Assembly: GCA_937923255.1 (NCBI GenBank)
Contig: CALAIL010000043.1
Span: 1 to 30,805, forward strand
Origin: an uncultured Propionivibrio sp.
Lineage (GTDB): Bacteria > Pseudomonadota > Gammaproteobacteria > Burkholderiales > Rhodocyclaceae
Direction of reading: 5' to 3'
DNA: 30,805 nt
Of this stretch, positions 27,858 to 30,805 are shown piece by piece. Both the position numbers and the translations under genes were made by a program. How positions within the stretch are numbered: position 1 is the first letter of the stretch; every line of letters begins with the position of its first letter. The notes under the pieces were generated by a model. It was not told the origin of the DNA, did not search any database, and saw only the letters and a list, made by a program, of their open reading frames with translations.

Positions 27858-29027
27858 TTACGACGGCAGATAGCGCACGCGCAATACACCATCGATCGCC
27901 GCCAGTTGCTCGATGATTTTCACGGAAATTTCGGTTTCGACATCGACCAGTGTGAAGGCCATATCCCCCCGTGATTTGTTGACCATGTTATGGATGTTCA
28001 GCCCCGCATCGGCCAGTGCCGTAGAAATCTGCCCCAACATGTTGGGCACGTTGGCATTGGCGATGGCAAGCCGGTAACGGGACTCACGCGGCATGGCGAT
28101 GTTGGGAAAATTCACGGAATTCTGGATGTTGCCGTTTTCGAGATAATCAGCGATCTGCTCCGATACCATGATGGCGCAGTTTTCCTCGGCTTCTTCGGTC
28201 GAAGCGCCCAGGTGAGGCAATGAAACGAAGTTGGGGTGCGGGCGCAGCAGATTACTCGGGAAGTCACACACATAGGCGTGTAGTCGGCCTTCGTTGAGAC
28301 TGTCCAGCGCCGCGGCGTCGTTGACGATGCCTTCGCGTGAGAAATTGAGCAGTACCACGCCTTTTTTCATCAACTTGATGCGCTCGGCGTTGATCAGATC
28401 GCGGGTGGCGGGCAGTAACGGCACGTGCAGACTGATGAAATCGGCGCGCTTGACGAGATCGTCAATGCTGGCCGACCGGCGCACCTGCGAGGGCAGCCGC
28501 CAGGCCGCTTCGACGGTAATGTCCGGATCGTAGCCGATGACATTCATGCCGAGCTGGATGGCTGCTTCAGCCAGTTTGGAGCCGATGGCGCCCAGGCCGA
28601 TAATGCCCAGCGTGCTGCCCCGCAATTCGTGGCCGACAAAGCGCTTTTTGCCCGACTCGACCTGCTTTTGCAGCGATTCATCATCGCCGACCAGCCCGCT
28701 GACGAAGCGCAATGCCGGAAAGAGATTGCGCGTGCCCATCAGCATGCCGGCGATCACCAGTTCCTTGACGGCATTGGCGTTAGCGCCGGGTGTATTGAAA
28801 ACGACGATGCCCTTTTCGCTCATCGCTTTGATCGGAATGTTATTAGTCCCAGCGCCGGCGCGTCCGATGCACAGTACGCTGGGGGGGATCGCCATTTCGT
28901 GCATATTCTGCGAACGGACAAGGATGGCATCCGGTGCTTCCATATCGTTAGCGGTTGTATAGCTTTCGGGCAGGCGAGCCAGTCCTTTCTTGGAAATGGC
29001 GTTGAGCGTCAGGATTTTACGGTTCAT
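27858..29027 (-). CDS. serA: D-3-phosphoglycerate dehydrogenase with C-terminal ACT domain
   Basis: First committed step of serine synthesis: 3-phosphoglycerate to 3-phosphohydroxypyruvate. The 389 residues are the compact type. The NAD-binding motif GIIGLGAIG is at 141-149, active-site Arg231 in NFSREG, and His272 in PHLGAST. An ACT domain, usually the serine-sensing part, covers about 318-389 (YRLAIANANVPNMLGQISTALADAGLNIHNM). The Glu expected in the DVFPxEP-type loop is not evident: the loop reads CDFPSNLLRPHPN. It lies 78 bp after serC on the same strand and ends at a strong terminator. The C-terminal sequence and serC neighbour favour SerA over another 2-hydroxyacid dehydrogenase. Confidence 0.93.
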   Translation of the reverse strand: MNRKILTLNAISKKGLARLPESYTTANDMEAPDAILVRSQNMHEMAIPPSVLCIGRAGAGTNNIPIKAMSEKGIVVFNTPGANANAVKELVIAGMLMGTRNLFPALRFVSGLVGDDESLQKQVESGKKRFVGHELRGSTLGIIGLGAIGSKLAEAAIQLGMNVIGYDPDITVEAAWRLPSQVRRSASIDDLVKRADFISLHVPLLPATRDLINAERIKLMKKGVVLLNFSREGIVNDAAALDSLNEGRLHAYVCDFPSNLLRPHPNFVSLPHLGASTEEAEENCAIMVSEQIADYLENGNIQNSVNFPNIAMPRESRYRLAIANANVPNMLGQISTALADAGLNIHNMVNKSRGDMAFTLVDVETEISVKIIEQLAAIDGVLRVRYLPS

Positions 29028-29052
29028 GGTGTGCGTGATCCCTAGGAAAAGT

Positions 29053-29100
29053 ATCTGGATTCAGATGAGTCGGTGAGCAGCGGCCCGGACATCTGGGCCG
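29053..29100 (-). other. Two hairpins in the serC-serA gap
   Basis: ATCTG-GATT-CAGAT (29053-29066) and CGGCCC-N8-GGGCCG (29081-29100). The first is followed on the minus strand by ACTTTTCC, only weakly terminator-like. They may lower serA expression relative to serC or protect the serC message end. Confidence 0.35.
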
Positions 29101-29105
29101 GCGGT

Positions 29106-30188
29106 TTATGCGTGCTGTTTTTCAAATTCCCGCATCAGTTCGACCAGTGTTTTGATGCCTTCGATCGGCATCGCGTTATAAATCGAAGCACGCATGCCGC
29201 CCACCGAGCGATGCCCCTTGAGCTGGATCATGCCGCGCGCCTTCGCACGCTTGAGAAATTCCTCGTCGAGGTCGGTATTTTTGAGCGTAAAGGGAACGTT
29301 CATGCGCGACCGGTTTTCCCTGGCCACCGGTGAAATGAAAAATTCCGATATGTCGAGAAAGTCGTACAACAGCGCCGCTTTGGCAATGTTTTCTTTTTCC
29401 ATGACTGCGAGGCCGCCTTTGGCGCGCAGCCATTTGAACACCAGGCCGGCGATGTAGATGGCGAAAGTGGGCGGCGTGTTGTACATCGAATCATTGTCGG
29501 CGGCGATCTTGTAATCAAACATCGTCGGCGTTCCCTTGAGCGTTTCGCCAAGCAAATCCTCCCGCACGATGACGATCGTCAGGCCGGCCGGGCCGATATT
29601 CTTTTGCGCGCCTGCATAGATCAGGCCGAATTTTGCAACATCGACAGGGCGGGAGAGGATATTTGACGACATGTCGGCAACCAGCGGTACGTTGCCGGTT
29701 TCCGGCGTCCAGAATATTTCGACGCCGCCGATGGTTTCATTCGGCGTGTAATGCACGTACGCGGCGTTTGGATCGAGTTGCCAGGCGTCTTGTGCGGGCG
29801 CATAGGTGAAATTTTTGTCTTCAGAGGAGGCGACGATGTTAACGTCAGCGAATTTTTTGGCTTCCTTGATTGCCTTCTTCGACCATTCGCCTGTGTTGAG
29901 ATAGTCGGCCGAGGTTTTTCCGCGTAGCAGGTTCATCGGCACCATGGCGAACTGCGAAGAGGCGCCTCCCTGCAGAAATAGCACCTTGTAATTGGCCGGA
30001 ATGCCGAGCAGCTCGCGCAGATCGGCCTCGGCCTCGGCGTGGATGCTCATGTACTCCTTGCCGCGGTGTGACATTTCCATCACCGACATACCGCTGCCCC
30101 GCCAGTTGACGAGTTCGTCGCGCGCCTGTTCGAGAACGGCCTGCGGCAGGGTCGCCGGGCCGGCGCTAAAGTTGAAGATGCGATCCAT
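29106..30188 (-). CDS. serC: Phosphoserine aminotransferase
   Basis: PLP enzyme that transaminates 3-phosphohydroxypyruvate to phosphoserine; it also acts in PLP synthesis, making the 4-phosphohydroxythreonine that PdxA oxidises. The 360 residues match E. coli SerC. MDRIFNFSAGPATLP is the typical start, the PLP lysine is Lys196 in AGAQKNIGPAG, and HRSVGGMRASIYNA near the C-terminus is conserved. An AAAGG site lies 8 bp before the ATG. serA follows on the same strand. Confidence 0.97.
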   Translation of the reverse strand: MDRIFNFSAGPATLPQAVLEQARDELVNWRGSGMSVMEMSHRGKEYMSIHAEAEADLRELLGIPANYKVLFLQGGASSQFAMVPMNLLRGKTSADYLNTGEWSKKAIKEAKKFADVNIVASSEDKNFTYAPAQDAWQLDPNAAYVHYTPNETIGGVEIFWTPETGNVPLVADMSSNILSRPVDVAKFGLIYAGAQKNIGPAGLTIVIVREDLLGETLKGTPTMFDYKIAADNDSMYNTPPTFAIYIAGLVFKWLRAKGGLAVMEKENIAKAALLYDFLDISEFFISPVARENRSRMNVPFTLKNTDLDEEFLKRAKARGMIQLKGHRSVGGMRASIYNAMPIEGIKTLVELMREFEKQHA

Positions 30189-30250
30189 GATTGTGCCTTT
30201 CTGGAAATGTCTGAAACTTGAATTCGGGGCGTAAATGCGTTGGACGCGCC

Positions 30251-30276
30251 ATTGTAGCGAAATTGCCGTGGGTCAA
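30251..30276 (-). promoter_or_regulatory. Possible serC promoter
   Basis: On the minus strand TTGACC (plus 30271-30276) and TACAAT (plus 30251-30256) lie 60-90 bp before serC. Both hexamers are good but the spacer is only 14 bp, so the -35 may not be the functional one. Confidence 0.35.
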
Positions 30277-30360
30277 GCCAGTGCGCGACCGGTTTGGGCT
30301 GCGTACAGCAACACTGGCACGTGTCGCTCCCACCGCGTGCACTCTTGGGCTTTTCCGCAA

Positions 30361-30385
30361 GATGCCCCGGAAACCCGCGTGGATA
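30361..30385. repeat. 25-bp direct repeat, copy 1
   Basis: GATGCCCCGGAAACCCGCG followed by TGGATA; it recurs with one base missing and one substitution at 30586-30609, about 225 bp away. Both copies precede hairpin-forming TCAG-containing segments. Confidence 0.75.
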
Positions 30386-30535
30386 GGGCGTCTCAGAGCA
30401 CACTGCCCGCAAACGCCCTATTTATAAGGGCTTCAGGGCACCCACTCTGAAACGCCCTAAATACAAGGGCTCCAGAGCATACCCTTCGGAGATGACCTAA
30501 ATACACGGGCTTCAGGCTACCTCTTTTAAGAGATG
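30383..30535 (+). repeat. Tandem array of about 40-bp hairpin repeats
   Basis: Three units are recognisable: 30415-30453 (39 bp), 30454-30494 (41 bp) and 30495-30535 (41 bp). Each opens with GCCCT-N7-AGGGC or a decayed form of it (30415-30431, 30454-30470; ACCTAAATACACGGGC in the third), then CTTCAGG or CTCCAGA, then a variable part. Units end CTCTGAAAC, CGGAGATG and AAGAGATG. A preceding half-unit has ATAGGGCG (30383-30390) inverted with CGCCCTAT (30414-30421). Confidence 0.75.
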
Positions 30536-30585
30536 CGCCTGCACTTCCGCCCCCAGGGTTTTTCTAATTTTCTCCCTGTCGGGGA

Positions 30586-30640
30586 GATGCCCCGAACCCC
30601 GCGTGGATAATGGACTTCAGGGCAGGTACCCTGAGACACT
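30586..30640 (+). repeat. Further copy of the hairpin repeat family
   Basis: Starts with the second copy of the 25-bp repeat (30586-30609), then TTCAGGG as in the array. TCAGGG-CAGGTA-CCCTGA (30617-30634) is a perfect 6-bp stem, and GAGACAC echoes the unit end CTGAAAC. The following TTTAAATATAGG resembles the AT-rich loop of the array. Confidence 0.6.
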
Positions 30641-30729
30641 TTAAATATAGGAATTGCCATAGCCTGCGTGCTGACTTCCACCCGCGAGGCTTCTCTTGAT
30701 GCCGTTGCGCTGTGCGGCAGCGCACCCCG

Positions 30730-30773
30730 CTGACTTTCCTACCTTTTTTCTTTATCTCGCCAAAGAAAGTCAG
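30730..30773. repeat. Inverted repeat with two alternative stems
   Basis: CTGACTTTC (30730-30738) pairs perfectly with GAAAGTCAG (30765-30773). Inside, TTTCTTT (30747-30753) pairs with AAAGAAA (30762-30768). The two stems share the right arm, so they exclude each other. AAAGAAAG recurs just after, at 30775-30782. Confidence 0.6.
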
Positions 30774-30805
30774 CAAAGAAAGGCGACCCCAGGCGCAGAA
30801 GACTC

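Larger units (their letters stand above)
30189..30805. other. Non-coding region upstream of serC, rich in repeats
   Basis: 617 bases to the window edge with no credible gene. From serC outward: the promoter candidate (30251-30276), a stretch without features, then repeats from about 30361 to 30640 and an inverted repeat at 30730-30773. A 70-codon TTG-initiated frame on the minus strand (30564-30776) crosses the repeats and is probably not a gene. Confidence 0.6.

Noticed and set aside
30415..30535. Regularly spaced repeats that might be a CRISPR array
   Set aside because: The repeats are contiguous and degenerate, with no unique spacers of constant length and no cas genes.
30571..30587. TCTCCC-N5-GGGAGA hairpin next to a T-rich stretch as a terminator
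   Set aside because: The T-run lies 5' of the stem on the plus strand and gives an A-run 3' on the minus strand, so it is wrong for termination in either direction.
30564..30776. 70-codon TTG-initiated minus-strand frame
   Set aside because: It crosses repeat sequences, has a basic composition without family resemblance, and lacks a convincing ribosome-binding site.

Overview
The window is chromosomal housekeeping DNA from a GC-rich Gram-negative bacterium, most probably a betaproteobacterium. The pointers are a homodimeric PDH E1 followed by aceF and another lipoyl-domain gene, the dusB-fis-purH block, minCDE, the amgK-murU / lptD-surA-pdxA-rsmA neighbourhood, and a CsgG/DUF4810/DUF799 lipoprotein trio like the one in Neisseria. 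No phage, transposase, tRNA, rRNA or CRISPR was seen.

Layout. 1-4160 (minus): aceE, aceF and the first codons of the next gene (probably lpdA with its own lipoyl domain). A perfect 69-bp direct repeat covers the start of both lipoyl genes. 4534-6410 (plus): hemC-hemD, tetrapyrrole synthesis. 6512-11190 (minus): dusB-fis-purH, then purD behind its own likely promoter. 11508-13559 (minus): minC-minD-minE, septum placement. 13933-17051 (minus): amgK-murU, cell-wall sugar recycling, followed by pepP. 17259-23708 (plus, divergent from amgK): lptD-surA-pdxA-rsmA, covering LPS export, outer-membrane protein folding, vitamin B6 synthesis and rRNA methylation. 23758-25719 (minus): a Cys-rich DUF2284 protein and guaC. 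25854-27705 (minus): csgG-like, DUF4810 and DUF799 lipoproteins in one tight operon. 27858-30188 (minus): serC-serA, serine synthesis, ending in a clear intrinsic terminator. 30189-30805: no convincing gene; it carries a tandem array of small hairpin repeats.

How the genes work together. Envelope functions dominate the centre: the lptD/surA operon shares an upstream region with amgK/murU, so LPS export and peptidoglycan-sugar salvage are transcribed from one intergenic region that has an operator-like inverted repeat. Purine genes occur three times (purH, purD, guaC) but in separate transcription units.

The less ordinary features are non-coding or structural: the lipoyl-start duplication, an in-frame 18-bp minisatellite in hemC, an 11-bp GGCGCC tandem array between fis and purH, a 9-bp inverted repeat covering the minD ribosome-binding site, a hairpin repeat family found upstream of both minC and serC, an LptD with a long Ala/Pro/Ser linker and only two mature cysteines, and a SerA in which the usual catalytic Glu is not evident. 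I see no clearly new multi-gene system. The lipoprotein trio and the hairpin repeat family are the best candidates for something under-described.
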